Origin: Blastocystis hominis
Lineage: Eukaryota; Sar; Bigyra; Opalinata; Blastocystidae
Assembly: GCF_000151665.1 (NCBI RefSeq)
Contig: NW_013171818.1
Span: 10,001-74,000 of the forward strand
Reading direction: 5' to 3'
DNA length: 64,000 nucleotides
The first letter of the stretch is position 1, and the number at the start of each line of letters is the position of its first letter. The translations under genes and the position numbers were made by a program. Positions 25,842 through 37,203 of the stretch are shown here, in pieces. The notes under the pieces are model-generated. The model ran no database searches. It was given only the letters and a program-made list of their open reading frames with translations, and was not told the DNA's origin.

Positions 25842-26518
25842 ATGAGTAGCGTTCTTTCGATATACAATGACGGTATGATTCCTTGTTTTTCGCGATTTTG
25901 TAGATTGGAACGATGTTTTTATGCACATTTCTCCGTATTCGCTCTCGTTTATTGGAATCGCGTGCGGTTTAGCTCTGTCGGTGATTGGAGCTGCTTGGTA
26001 GTGTTTTCTTCCTGTTCGTTACTTTCAGGGGTATTTGGACCGCTGCTTCCACTCTTATGGGAGGCTGTGTTAAGGCGCCTAGAATCCGATCGAAGAATTT
26101 AATTAGGTAGCGGTTTTAACGAGTTTTGAGAATAGTATTATTTTCTGCGAAGCAAACGCTATTTATGGGATCATCATTGCTGTTATCCTTATCAACAAAG
26201 TGTCTGCCAGTGGTTACGTCGATGGGAACTTGCGTCCTGATTATGACATTGCCTCAATGTATTTTGCTGGCTATGCGATCTTCAGCGCAGGTCTTAGTGT
26301 GGGTTTGTCGAATATTACGAGCGGGTAGGTCTTTTTGTTATTCAGTGTTATTCAGCTTGTCCGTTGGTATTTGTGGGTCTAGTTGCGCGCTGAGTGATGC
26401 CCAGAACGGAGAGCTCTTTGCGAAGATGCTTATTGCGCAGATTTTTGCATCGGCTCTTGGAATTTACGGCATTATCATTGGAATTATCGTCAGTAACTTT
26501 GGTCAGTTCCCGAATTAA
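25842..26518 (+). CDS. VMA16: V-type proton ATPase proteolipid subunit c''
   Basis: Removing introns of 29-31 nt (for example after YND, after GAA and after NLI) gives a four-helix membrane protein. The essential buried Glu lies in IIFCEANAIYGIIIAV, and the last helix is QIFASALGIYGIIIGIIVSN. The sequence SGLSVGICGSSCALSDAQNG matches the c'' (Vma16/ATP6V0B) loop rather than subunit c. The subunit is part of the rotating ring that pumps protons into acidic compartments. Confidence 0.93.
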
Positions 26519-26781
26519 GACATCATTTTGTTTCTTTTTGTCTTGTTTCCTTGTCACAAACATTGTAAAGTACAAGTAATTAGAGTCAGATTGCTCCCTT
26601 GGTTTCGTTGTTATTTGATGGTTTTATTCAAGTATTCATGTATTCATTCACTCATGTATTCATGTATTCAATTATCTATCTATCCATTTATTTATTTATT
26701 TGGTTGCTGCTTCAATCGGTTTTGAGGGAGTGACGCCGATTGCAGTTCTGCTGAAATCAAAGCATCGCGTGTGCCTATGAA

Positions 26782-27513
26782 TCAACAATGGACGCCGAAG
26801 GCTCTACGAATAAGCTCATCTGTGATATAGTTTTGGGCACGCATGATGATAGAAAGACACTCGCTTTCATTGAATGCTTCCCAATAGATCGACTCGGAAG
26901 GCAGAGGAGGGATTTTCATGGGCGTCATCAGCCTTTCGTTAAGAAACAGCAATGCTGTGGACAGGATATAATTGGTACATGTACTCTGTAGGATCGCTAA
27001 ACACAAACTCGTCATAAATCTCGTTGACAACAGGCTGTGGATCAGTCGGAAAGCAAGATACGTACCACGTTCTCCTTGCTAGGCTCTCCATTCACAGGAT
27101 GAAGGAGGAGAGAGTGTCCAAAAGTCACTGGAGACTCAGCGTCGTTTTTGAATTCCACCTTGATGCCAATTTCAAATTCTCCCCACCCTTGCTCTCGAAC
27201 TTCAAAAGGAAAATGATCAATGACTACTGTTGATCTCTTTCCAAGTCCAAACCTCTTTGATTTTGACGGAAGCTTGGATGGAGAGTAAACGTTACGCTCT
27301 TAATGAAAGTAGATAGATCTTCACCGTTTACGCCACGGATATAGGCTATACATTAAAAATTGTCATATTATCAAACCTTTCCAGTCGTACATATTGCTCT
27401 GATATCCATTGTTACCAAGCCACCAAGAGATGGAACCATGGACAAAGGGAACAACTACCTAGTGGAAAACCCATTCCTATGAGTGTTACATTCGTTCCTT
27501 CCTTTCGTTGCAT
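26782..27513 (-). CDS. YEATS4: YEATS-domain protein, GAS41/Yaf9 type
   Basis: Introns of 29-31 nt removed, the protein begins MQRKEGTN joined to VVVPFVHGSISWWLG. It continues with AYIRGVNGEDLSTFIKSVTFTLH, then HFPFEVREQGWGEFEIGIKVEF and PVVNEIYDEFVFSDPTE. These are the YEATS fold strands and the GWGEFEI signature that reads acyl-lysine on histone tails. A 52-nt intron then joins PTE to LMTPMKIPPLPSES and a C-terminal helix (FNESECLSIIMRAQNYITDEL). The protein would be a subunit of SWR1/NuA4-type chromatin complexes. It lies next to other chromatin and housekeeping genes without operon logic. Confidence 0.88.
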
Positions 27514-27782
27514 CGAGATGGGATAGAGTGTGATACTGATTCTTAAAAGGGTCGAAATAGAAAGTCAATGGATGTTTTGGAGTAATGGTGCTATGTAATT
27601 TACACTATAACGCAAAGATTTGTGTCGAAGAATTGTGAGAAAGTTTTGAATAGAGTGCGATGGATCATACCTACCGAATTGGATCAAAGGGTTGTTCGAT
27701 TATGTAAAGTACTACTCGTTCCTGCTTCTACTTCACACCAACGTTCATTCCACACCCCTACTATCTCAAACAAACAATCCGC

Positions 27783-29498
27783 CTATAAATTCGAATCAAC
27801 ATAACGATAAAAGCAGAGATACACCGACTGCGCTTCGCTTCCTCCCTTCAACTGCCGAATCGTCTGCCTGGTGACCGCGCTCACCTTGTCATCGTCGCAC
27901 TTAAACCACTTCCCCTTGTTCTTCACCCACCCAATGTAATGTCCGCCTTTCACCGAGTCTCCCTACCTCTCACGCCTCTCCTCCGCTCCTACCATGTGCG
28001 AAACGATCCCGGACAGCTCGTAGAACCCCGCGAACCCCACCGGCATTTCGGAGCTCGTTGGCACCGCGCTGTCTTCCAGCAGCGATTGCAGGATTCCGTT
28101 CTTCAAGTCCGGACTGTCCCCATAGTCCTTCACGCAGTCCTGGTACTGCTCGCTCTCCAGCGTGTCGCGCACCATCTACCCATTGCCCGTCCCCTTCAAC
28201 GCTACGTTCATCGCCAGCCTCACTTCCGGGGTGCAGAACTCGCTGATGTCCAGTCGGAACGGGAACTCCACCGCTCGCATGATCTTGCACGCGATGCCGC
28301 CCTCGCGCGTCTCGGGCAGCTGCTTCCAGTAGAACCGCATGAACTACGCCATCAGCCCAGCAGAGAACCGCCACCATCACGCACAGATACTTCGGCAGAC
28401 TGCTGATCTCCATCGTTTTCTTCCACAGCGCCGTGCGGCCCAGCACGTCCGAGTGCTTCTCCACCTCGCCCTCCAGACCCAGTTTCAATCCCTGCGCATC
28501 AGCTCCGCTCGCTTTCCCCACCTGCGCCAGAAAGTTCACCTTCACTTCCTCGTTCGCGCCGCCTCGGATGTTGCAGAACAGCTTTTCCGCGTGCTCGTCC
28601 GTCACGTAGGACTCGCCCGACTCGGGACACAAATATCTACACGTCGCGCAAATCGTGGGATCCCACGTGCAGCGAAAGCCAATCTGGAACAGATCGTCCA
28701 CCAGGTTGGAGGTTCCAGTGGACGTGTGAGTGGGAAGAGTCGCCGAAATCGCGTTCAGCACGTAGGTACAGAACTCTTCCGCGTCTTGCTGCTGGTACAA
28801 ACCGCGTTCGCGATGTCCGAACACTTCGCTGCGACGAATTTCCTGCGATGAATCGCTCCCTAAACGGATACGTTGATGAAGGCGAACGGACGAACTGCCT
28901 CCGTCGATTTGTCAAGATCACTGAAGGTGTCGCGCAGCTTCTGCACAAGAGCGCCAGGAGTCCCGCCAGGATTGTTGTTGAGACTGTAAGACATCACGCC
29001 CTCTTTCAATTCGGGGATATTGTGGAGAACCTGGACTACAGAGTTGGCGTAACAAGTGTTCATTAGGTTTGTCAGACCTGCGGGGGCAAGATAACCCTTC
29101 GATCTGGCCTCACTCTCAGAAAGATTTTCCACAAATCCTCCACCTAGCTGGAAGGACGTACACCAACGCCTACTTGATATTTCAGCAACTGATATGTTCG
29201 AAGAAGCAATTAGAACGAACGAGCAGTAGGCGGGAATAGAAACTGCATTAAACTGGAACGAGTCATCCAAAAACCCCTTCCATAAGGCGTTACAAACGAT
29301 ATTCTGTTTCTTCACAGGAACGCCTTAGGATAACCTAGCCAGACAAGCTCTCCTTACTCGTTAACTCTTCAATACGCTTTTTAAACTCCAATCCCGTCTC
29401 ATCCGCAACATCAATATCATAGAGATTTTTACCCCATCTCAATACACACTACAATGAACTATAAAAATTACAGCAATTACAGCTCGATTTGAACTCAT
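27783..29498 (-). CDS. UBP6: Proteasome-associated deubiquitinase UBP6/USP14
   Basis: The N-terminal ubiquitin-like domain (LRWGKNLYDIDV...) is reached after a 32-nt intron from start MSSNRA at 29498. The catalytic Cys box is LTNLMNTCYANSVVQVLHN and the His box is GGHYIGWVKNKGKWFKCDDDKVSAV. Between them lies the USP14 stretch LPKYLC...FMRFYWKQLPETREGGIACK...FPFRLDISEFCTPEVR. Two phase-0 introns end in TAG read in frame (about 28170 and 27962), so failure to splice would stop translation. It trims ubiquitin chains on proteasome substrates. TGTTTGTT (minus, 27776-27769) follows the stop closely. Confidence 0.94.
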
Positions 29499-29764
29499 TT
29501 GAATGTGTGAAGAAAGAATTTGAAAAGTCCGCTCCTAACAGTATTGAGACATTGACACGTCCAACTTCTCTAACAAGCAATAGTTTCTCCCCTAAAGCGT
29601 AAATGTGCTGTTTGACGAAAGAATAGGAAGAAGATCATCACCACAGCTAGAAGATAATGTTATGGATTCGATTATCTTTTTTGACTGTTGTAATTTTGCA
29701 TTGGATCAATTCCGCGGGAATCTAGAGTTTCCCATTTTATCGCAACCAACCTCAAGAGTTAATA

Positions 29765-31265
29765 ATGGCTGGAGGTAAGGATTCGCTTTTTGGACACACT
29801 ATATTTATAGATAAAAAGAGCAAGGAAAAGAGCACAGTCGCAGAGAACGAGTTTGTGATCAAGTCGGAGTCTAAAAGCCCTGAATTGGATACTTCCCAGT
29901 GGCCACTGCTGCTTAAGAACTATGACAAGCTGAACGTTCGTTCGTACCACTACACTCCTATTCCTGTGGGAAATTCTCCACTCAATCGTCCCTTGAAGGA
30001 CTACATATCGTATTGGAGGTGATTTTGGATGAGTATTAGCTATGGTTGCATTAACCTCGACAAGCCCGCCAACCCTTCCTCTCACGAGGTAGTGGCTTGG
30101 GTGAAGCGCATATTGCGCTGCGAGAGAACGGGTCATAGCGGTACTTTGGATCCGAAGGTTACGGGTTGTTTGATCATTTGCATTGACCGTGCTACCCGTC
30201 TTGCGAAGAGCCAGCAAGGCGCCGGTAAGGAGTACGTGTCGATTGTGCGTCTCCACAACGCGATCGACAACGAAATGCAGTTAAAGCAAGCTCTGGAGAA
30301 GCTGACGGGCGCTTTGTTCCAGCGTCCGCCTCTGATCGCTGCGGTGAAGCGGCAGCTGCGTATCCGCACGATCTACGAGAGCAAGCTGATCGAGTACGAT
30401 CCCAAGGAGCAGCTGGGAGCGTTCTGGGTGAGCTGCCAGGCGGGCACGTACATCCGAACGCTCTGCGTGCACCTGGGTCTTCTGCTGGGCGTCGGCGGGC
30501 ACATGCAGGAGCTGCGCCGCGTGCGATCGGGGAACATAACGGAGAACGACGGGATCGTGACGATGCACGACGTCCTGGACGCGCAGTGGGTCTACGACAC
30601 GCGCCGCGTGGGAGTTCGGTTTGGCGCTGACGCGTAGGACGAGAGCTATCTGCGCCGCGTGGTGCGTCCGCTGGAGATTCTGCTGCTGAAGCACAAGAAG
30701 GTGGTGGTGAAGGACTCGGCGGTGAACGCGATCTGCTACGGCGCGAAGCTGATGATCCCCGGACTGCTGCGCTTCTCGGACGGCATCGAGATCGGGGACG
30801 AAGTGGTGCTGATGACGACGAAGGGAGAGGCCATCGCGATCGGCGTGGCGCAGGTGGGCGCGGGCGAGGACGCTGAGGGATAGATGACCACGGCGGTGAT
30901 GGCGTCGTGCGATCATGGCATTGTGTGCAAGCTGAAGCGAGTGATCATGGAGAGAGACACGTATCCGAGACGGTGGGGATTGGGACCGGTCGCGCAGAAG
31001 AAGAAGCAGATGATCGCGAGCGGACTGCTGGATAAGGTAGGGAGAGGGGAAGGAGCGTGAGCGGCAGAACGGAAAGCCGAACGAGAAAACGCCTGCGGAG
31101 TGGTACAAGGTGCAGCCGAAGGTGGAGGAGGAGAAGAAGGAGGAGGAAGAGAAGAAGGAAGAAAAGAAGGAGAAGAAAGAGAAGAAGGAAAAGAAGGAAA
31201 AGAAGGAGGACAAGGAGGAGAAGAAAGAGAAGAAGGACAAGAAAGAAAAGAAAGAAAAGAAATAA
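29765..31265 (+). CDS. CBF5: H/ACA snoRNP pseudouridine synthase Cbf5/dyskerin
   Basis: Introns of 30-36 nt removed, the order is: N-terminal helix [20 protein letters not shown], then [23 protein letters not shown]. The TruB-like catalytic box is [14 protein letters not shown], with the catalytic Asp in LDP. The PUA domain reads [13 protein letters not shown]...[16 protein letters not shown], then [35 protein letters not shown]. The C-terminal tail is Lys/Glu-rich. It modifies uridines in rRNA and snRNA in the nucleolus, guided by box H/ACA RNAs. Three introns (about 30609-30638, 30855-30884 and 31036-31066) are 30-31 nt. It converges on the 14-3-3 gene with 87 bp between stops. Confidence 0.96.
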
Positions 31266-31352
31266 TAGAATTCGTAACTTTACTACTACTAAACCATCAA
31301 TGACTCCATTGCTGTTTCGCACAAACAACGCAATCAATATACATCATCACAC

Positions 31353-32124
31353 CTAGTTCTGCTCCACGTCGGTCGTCCAAAGAGTCAAGTTGTCACGAAG
31401 AAGCTGGAGAATCAGCGTTGCATCCTTGTAATCGTTCTCCTGCAGTGAGTCAAGATCGGCTACGGCTTTATCGAAAGCATGCTTTGCAAGTTCGCAGGCC
31501 TTGTCCGGATTGTTCAAAATCTCATAATAGAAGACAGAGTAGTTCAGAGCCAGACCCAGAAGCACAGGGATCGTAGGAGAGAGATTCGCTTCCTGACCTC
31601 TCTTCATGGCATCTTGGTATCTAAACGTTAAGAAAACAGCCAATCTCGCACGCCTTATCAGCATTCATCTTGGAATTCTCAAGGTCTTCGCCGGTCTGGA
31701 ACTCAGCAAGGTAGCGGTAATAATCACCGACCATCTTCAGGTAAAAGACCTGATCTTCCACGTTCTCTTTTCCATCAAAAATCAGGTAATCACGAAGCAG
31801 ACCAATGATCTCCATACAAATATCCGTAAGTTCCTTCTCAATCTTCTCTCGAAGCTCAATGATCAACGGGAGAACAGTACTATTAGGGTGAGCACTTTCC
31901 TTTTGTTCTGAAGATTTGACGGATCTCCAAGACCCTCTTCTGCAACTTACGACATTCTTGTAAGCAACAGAGAGTAAACTTCGCTCATCCTTCGTCAAAA
32001 TAACATGATCCTGACCCTCCTTAGGATGGGAGGCTACATATTTAATATGCTCGACCATTTCCTGATATCTTTCGACTTGCTCGGAAATTCTAGCCATATA
32101 TGCGTGCTTTGATATTGCGTCCAT
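31353..32124 (-). CDS. 14-3-3 protein
   Basis: Family signatures are all present: YKNVV...[27 protein letters not shown], then [14 protein letters not shown] and DNLTLWTTD near the C-terminus. One 31-nt intron interrupts [13 protein letters not shown] (about 31621-31651). 14-3-3 dimers bind phosphoserine/threonine motifs in signalling proteins in the cytosol. The size is normal for the family. Confidence 0.96.
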
Positions 32125-32623
32125 TCTTCGCTGTACAGAGTCTATTCAAATTAAACTAGATAGATAACCAAGCGCTGATCCAAATTCCTACCTTGTTTAA
32201 GGGATGGATACTTCAATCCTAATGGAATTGTAGGCTTTTTCGAGATTTTGGGAGTTTCATTCTTGGATTAGTGGAATGAAACGCACAACCCAGGGGGAAC
32301 CACTCTTCTAGCTGAATTTTCCTCTGAGACTTGTATATCCCCTCCCTGTTAAGTTTTTTTTTCAAATCTTGTCAATTGTTAGACAAACACACAAGAGCAA
32401 GGAAAATGCAAGGTATGGAAGCAGAGTATTTTTGAATGCGCATGTTTCTACCCGCTTATTTTGACAGTAGTCAATCGCATCTCAACCATGACCAGTAAAA
32501 AAAACCATGGAATCATTTGTACAACAAACGAGAAATAAAAAAATAAAATATCACAACTTAACTTCTTTGAAGAAGAAATCCGGAGAGACGATCGAAAACA
32601 ATAAAACAATCATCACAAACGCG

Positions 32624-35290
32624 CTAACAATCACCAATCCCACACTCCTTTACTTTACTAGTACTGTCTCCTGGCAACGTAACATATTTGTTCGCACACT
32701 TGCCGCAGAATGCGCTTCCACAACACCTGCAGTGACTATTCTATCAATGCACCTCCCCAAATACTACTGTTTTCTGTTCACGAAGGTAAACTGAGTATGG
32801 CAATTGTGGCACACCTTTGACACGTCGTCCTTCACCCAGGGCTTCTCGATCACTCCGAAGCTCAGCAGATTCTGCACGGTGATCACGCGATCCAGAAGAA
32901 GCTTTTGGATCTGCTGGAGGTCCGATTCAGCGATAGCTACAAGTGAACGTGTCGGCAGATCGCTACGCTTCTCGAGATCGCTGGTAGACAGCAGTTCCCT
33001 TCGAATCACGTGGTCTCTCTGTTGTACCTACTTGGACAAAATCGTCTCTAAGAAGATCAGGAACGTCTTCAACGTGAAGGCGGACGCGTCCACGGCGGCG
33101 GACACGGTCGGCAGTGGCGAGCCCTTTTCACTGCTTCCGCTGGACTGAAGCTTGGAAATTAGCTACGGATCAGCGGAGAGAGGCGGAGAGGCTACATCGT
33201 CTGCGAGCTGCACGTTCATGTCCTTGTTGTCCTTCTTCAGGATCTCCACCTCTTCCTCCAGCTTTTTGTTTTGCTCGACGTATTCCGCTCGCTGTCCCTG
33301 CAGCACCTCGAGCTCCTCCTTCGAGGAGCGAAGCTTGCTCTCGGTCTCTTCCATCGCCTCTTTCACCGACACCTACATAAAACGCCAGCTCAACACTCTA
33401 CCAGCTCTTGAGCCGTGTCCGCGAGACATTTTTCCTTCTCGTGCAGCTCGTTCTGGATCGCCAGCGTCGCCTGGCGCTCTTCTTCCAGCTTCTGCTTGTC
33501 CGCATTCCACTCCTCCAGCATTCGATCCTTCTCTCCCTGCAGCGTCGTCACTTGGCCTTCCAACCCAGTCACCTGGGTTCTGAGAGACGCGATCGTTTGT
33601 CTAGAGAGTCCAAATCAAAGCGTGGCACTACTGCAACTCGCTAATCTCCGTGGCCTTCTCGTCCATTTGCTTTGTGGTCTCGGCGCACTGTGCGTCGTGC
33701 TGGCGCTGGAGCGACACGATTTGCAATTCCAACTCCTCGTTTCGCTTCATGACTTCCTGAAGATGCTACAAACAATGAACCTCGCGAGACAATCATCCCT
33801 ACCTCTTCGACATCCACCGTGGAAGACTCGGGCTTCACTCGCTCGCGCAGCTTCTCGGCCTCATGCTGCAGCTGGATCACAGCTTGGCTTTTGTCGTCCA
33901 GCTGCTTGCTCAGCGAAGACACCTCGCTCTCCGCTTCCTCCAGCTGCTGCTTCAGATTCTGGATTTCGTTCTTCGCAAGAGTGTCCAGCGAGGAACGCTT
34001 GAAGGACAGCTGCTTGGAGAGACTTGTGACTTCCTCTTCCTTCGACTGCAGAGTGGTCGTCAGCTTCAGAATGTCTTCCTGCTTTTCCAGCAGCTGGAGA
34101 GAGGACGAAGAAAGCTCCTCTTCCTTCTGCTTCAGCGAGACCTCCAGCTTTTCAATCTGCGCTTCTCTTTCCTTCAGCATGTAGGCCGATGCGTCTTCCT
34201 GGTCACGCAGAGAAGCGATCAGGTTCTCCTTGTCCTCTATCGAAGTCTTTAGCGATTTGATTTCCTGTTGCATGCTCTCGCAAGTCTCGCGCTGCTCCGC
34301 GATCGTGCAGGACATTGTTTCCACCTGGGCTCCCAGCGTTCCCACGACCTTCTCCTTCTCCTTCAGAGAGTTTTTCAGAGAGTCCACTTCATTTTGCAAC
34401 GCTGCCAGCGCCTCGCTCGCGTCGCTCGCGTCGCCAGCCACTGGCTCGCGCTCAGCCGATTGCTCGGTCGAGGACGACTCCTTCGCAAGCAGGGAGGATG
34501 TGAGCGACTCCACTTGGCTCTTCAAATTGAGAGAAAGATCGTCCTTCTCTTTCAACGATGCGCGCAGGGATTCCATTTCTTGATGCATCGCCTCCGAATT
34601 CTCTTCTCGTGTTTTCAACGTCACGTTCAGCTCCTCGATTTGTTTCTTCTGGTCCAACAGAGCGTTCTCCTTCTCTTCCAAACATTGTTCATATCGCGCT
34701 TTTTCGTTTCCTAAGACTCGCTTGGCTTCTTCGGCCTCCTTCAACGCGATGCTCAATCGCGTGTTTTCCGAAGAGCTCTGTTTGCACTGTTCCTCCGATT
34801 CGAGAAGCTTCTGCTTCAGATCTACATTCTCGCTCTCGATTTCCTCCAATTGCTGGCCATTTCGGTCAAGCAACTTGGTATACTCCTCTATTTGGGTATT
34901 TTTCTCCTTCACAAAGGCTTCCGCCTCGTCCAGCCTCTTCTTCAAAAACTCCACTTCTTGATACACCTCATTTAGAAGCTCGCTACGACTTTCTTTTTCC
35001 TTGACCTCTTGTGACAATCTAGGCTCAACCGAACCTGCTCGTATTGGCCAGGGATCCTTTTTATACCTACGAATCAATTCAGATCCACAAAAAGCACAAT
35101 TTCGATAAACGAGTAAATAACTTCCATTCGTTACCTTTGTATTTCTTCACAACGTTAGGTACCTATAAACCGTCATAGTAATCAAAGAGGATATACACCG
35201 CTAATCTTTTCAGGATTCACTTCTTGATAATACGCTGTCAGTAGTTCTTCCAAGTTTTCCGGAACATTAAAATCACTAGGAGGTCTATGA
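32624..35290 (-). CDS. Long coiled-coil protein with C-terminal FYVE finger (EEA1-like)
   Basis: Most of the ~800 residues are heptad coiled coil rich in Glu, Lys, Ser and Leu (about 33160-35000). A 32-nt intron (about 32728-32759) splits the final domain. Joined, it reads KVCHNCHTQFTFVNRK then HHCRCCGSAFCGKC, the FYVE basic signature with zinc cysteines. FYVE fingers bind phosphatidylinositol 3-phosphate on endosomes; with a long coiled coil this suggests an endosomal tether (inference). The N-terminal exons (PPSDFNVPENLEELLTAYYQEV near 35200-35280) join through introns of about 36-70 nt. The first ATG is not settled. Confidence 0.85.
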
Positions 35291-35507
35291 ATCTACGACA
35301 AATTCCAAAAGGTACAGGTTAGAAGTATTTGTTGCTTGAGACATTTCTCACTATTAGCCTGATCCGTATAATACTCTATTCATTAGCCATTCCGTCCGAA
35401 ATATCTTACATAAAGTAGAAAAAAGACTGAGAACACAAGGGAATATAAATAAAACCGCGGGTAGGATAGATTTTGAGTATTCCTCGGGATTAACATTTCA
35501 ATGCGTT

Positions 35508-37133
35508 ATGAAAAGGCCACGAAACGGCAAAGAAGTTGCAGAAAAAGAACAGCACAAAAAAGCCAGGGTCGTGCAAACTACCTATATTGGAAGGCTAAAG
35601 GATTGGAAAAGGGATGGAATAACGCAGATTAACATTTCTGGCGATTGTGAGGATGTGTGTGTGATTAGTACATTTAAAGAAGGAAAGCGCGAGGGATTGA
35701 CGTATTCGTTCTACAAGCAAACGGGAAAACTGATTAATACTGTCCTCTATGAGAATGACCGTATTGTACAGCAGATGGATCTCCTCGCACATCCAAATGA
35801 CTTTGCTATTCTGGATAGTCCTGATGGCTCCAGGTGGGAAGGGCAATCTACACTCTGCCGCTCCTGTGGGCAGGGAGAGGAATATGACAAAGACAACAAC
35901 TTGATCTATCGAGGGATGGAGGTGAATAGTTTTCGTGAAGGCGTTGGAACCAGCTATTTCCCCTACTTTGTCCCTCCGCAAATTGAATATGAAGGAGAGT
36001 GGAGTTCGGGCTTGCGCCAAGGGGAGGGCACTGCATATGACCGCTTTGGGAAGCTTATTCATAAAGGAAAATGGTTCCAAGACAAGCCTGCGGAGCTATC
36101 CAAAACGATCTCTGATGACTCCGTTCCAATTGAGTTTTCGACCTATCTGGAGGAGCTCATTTTTGGAGATTTTTCATGCAATTCGTTGTCAGTTATTGAT
36201 CTATCGAAATGCGAAAACCTGAAACGATTTGTCGTTGGCAAGGGTTCGTGCCATGCTATAAAGCGACTTGAGATTCGCTCCATGCGTGCATTGGAGGAGA
36301 TTATAGTGAACGATGATTCTTTTTCTGTAGTCACTAATTCGTGGGAATCACACCATCGCCACAAAGAATTGGCGCAGCAGCAAAAAAAGCATCTCATTAT
36401 CGCCAAGAACCCAAAACTGCGTCTTCTTTCTTTAGGAAAGAACTCTTTCTCTGACTTTATTAAATTCGAAATTCAAGGTATTTACATATATATCTATATA
36501 TATATTTCGTTTTTCTATTTTATTGCTCACACTCAGACTGTCCTATGCTATCGGATCTAATAATCGGATCAGTAACCACCAGTGAGGAAGAAGCTGACTT
36601 GTCGTTTTGTTTCTTTTTTGCAGAAGCATTGAGAATTATAAGTAGTTCATCTCGTTTCCCTTAATGTTTGCCAGATCTTCCTGCGTTGAAGCGCGTTGAG
36701 ATCGGAAATGCAGCGTTCTTCTCAGTACGCAATGTCCAGTTTAAGACATTGCCGTCGCTTTCTTCACTTCGATTTGGCGTGTGGGCGTGTTATGGAAACG
36801 ATGCAGCCTCTGATGAATACAATTTGGCGGAGTTTATCGGTACATTTTGCTGGGAGGTATTCCATTGAAGACCTGCAATCCTTGCGGAAGTTTACTGCTC
36901 TCAGCAAATCGTTTTTCATGTTTCTTCGCTTGACTGTCGACAGTGGAGCGCGCATCCCTTGTTTTCCTGTAGACTTCCCTCGACTCAAGAAGATCCTGAT
37001 CGTTCCGACATCGTTTAACTTCGTCAATAAGGTGTGGCGAGGAAATAGTATTTCTCTCGAGCGAGTCTGCGACTGTAGATGTGCCTGATGCGTTTTTGAA
37101 CTGCGTGAAACAGTCGTATAGAAAAGAGGATTG
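35508..37133 (+). CDS. MORN plus leucine-rich-repeat protein
   Basis: The N-terminal half has MORN-like repeats (EYEGEWSSGLRQGEGTAYDR and similar). The C-terminal half has BspA-type LRRs (LKRFVVGKGSCHAIKRLEIRS...). Introns: 36479-36674 (196 nt, long for this genome), 36840-36870 (31 nt) and 37048-37078 (31 nt). The last exon reads NVPDAFLNCVKQSYRKED and then TG at 37132-37133. That is four bases before TGTTTGTT (37138-37145), so poly(A) would complete TGA. Without this the frame runs on. Function unknown; related LRR exons occur at 62749-64000. Confidence 0.75.
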
Positions 37134-37137
37134 CTGC

Positions 37138-37145
37138 TGTTTGTT
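37138..37145 (+). terminator. TGTTTGTT 3'-processing signal of the MORN-LRR gene
   Basis: The exact octamer lies four bases after an in-frame TG, giving TGA on polyadenylation. Confidence 0.65.
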
Positions 37146-37203
37146 TCATTTCGGAGAAAGCGACACTTTCCTTTTTCCCACAAACAATTCCATGATACAA
37201 TTG

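Noticed and set aside
30281-31337. Minus-strand frames rich in Phe, Leu and Ser opposite CBF5
   Set aside because: Antisense of the Lys/Glu tail; low-complexity artefact.
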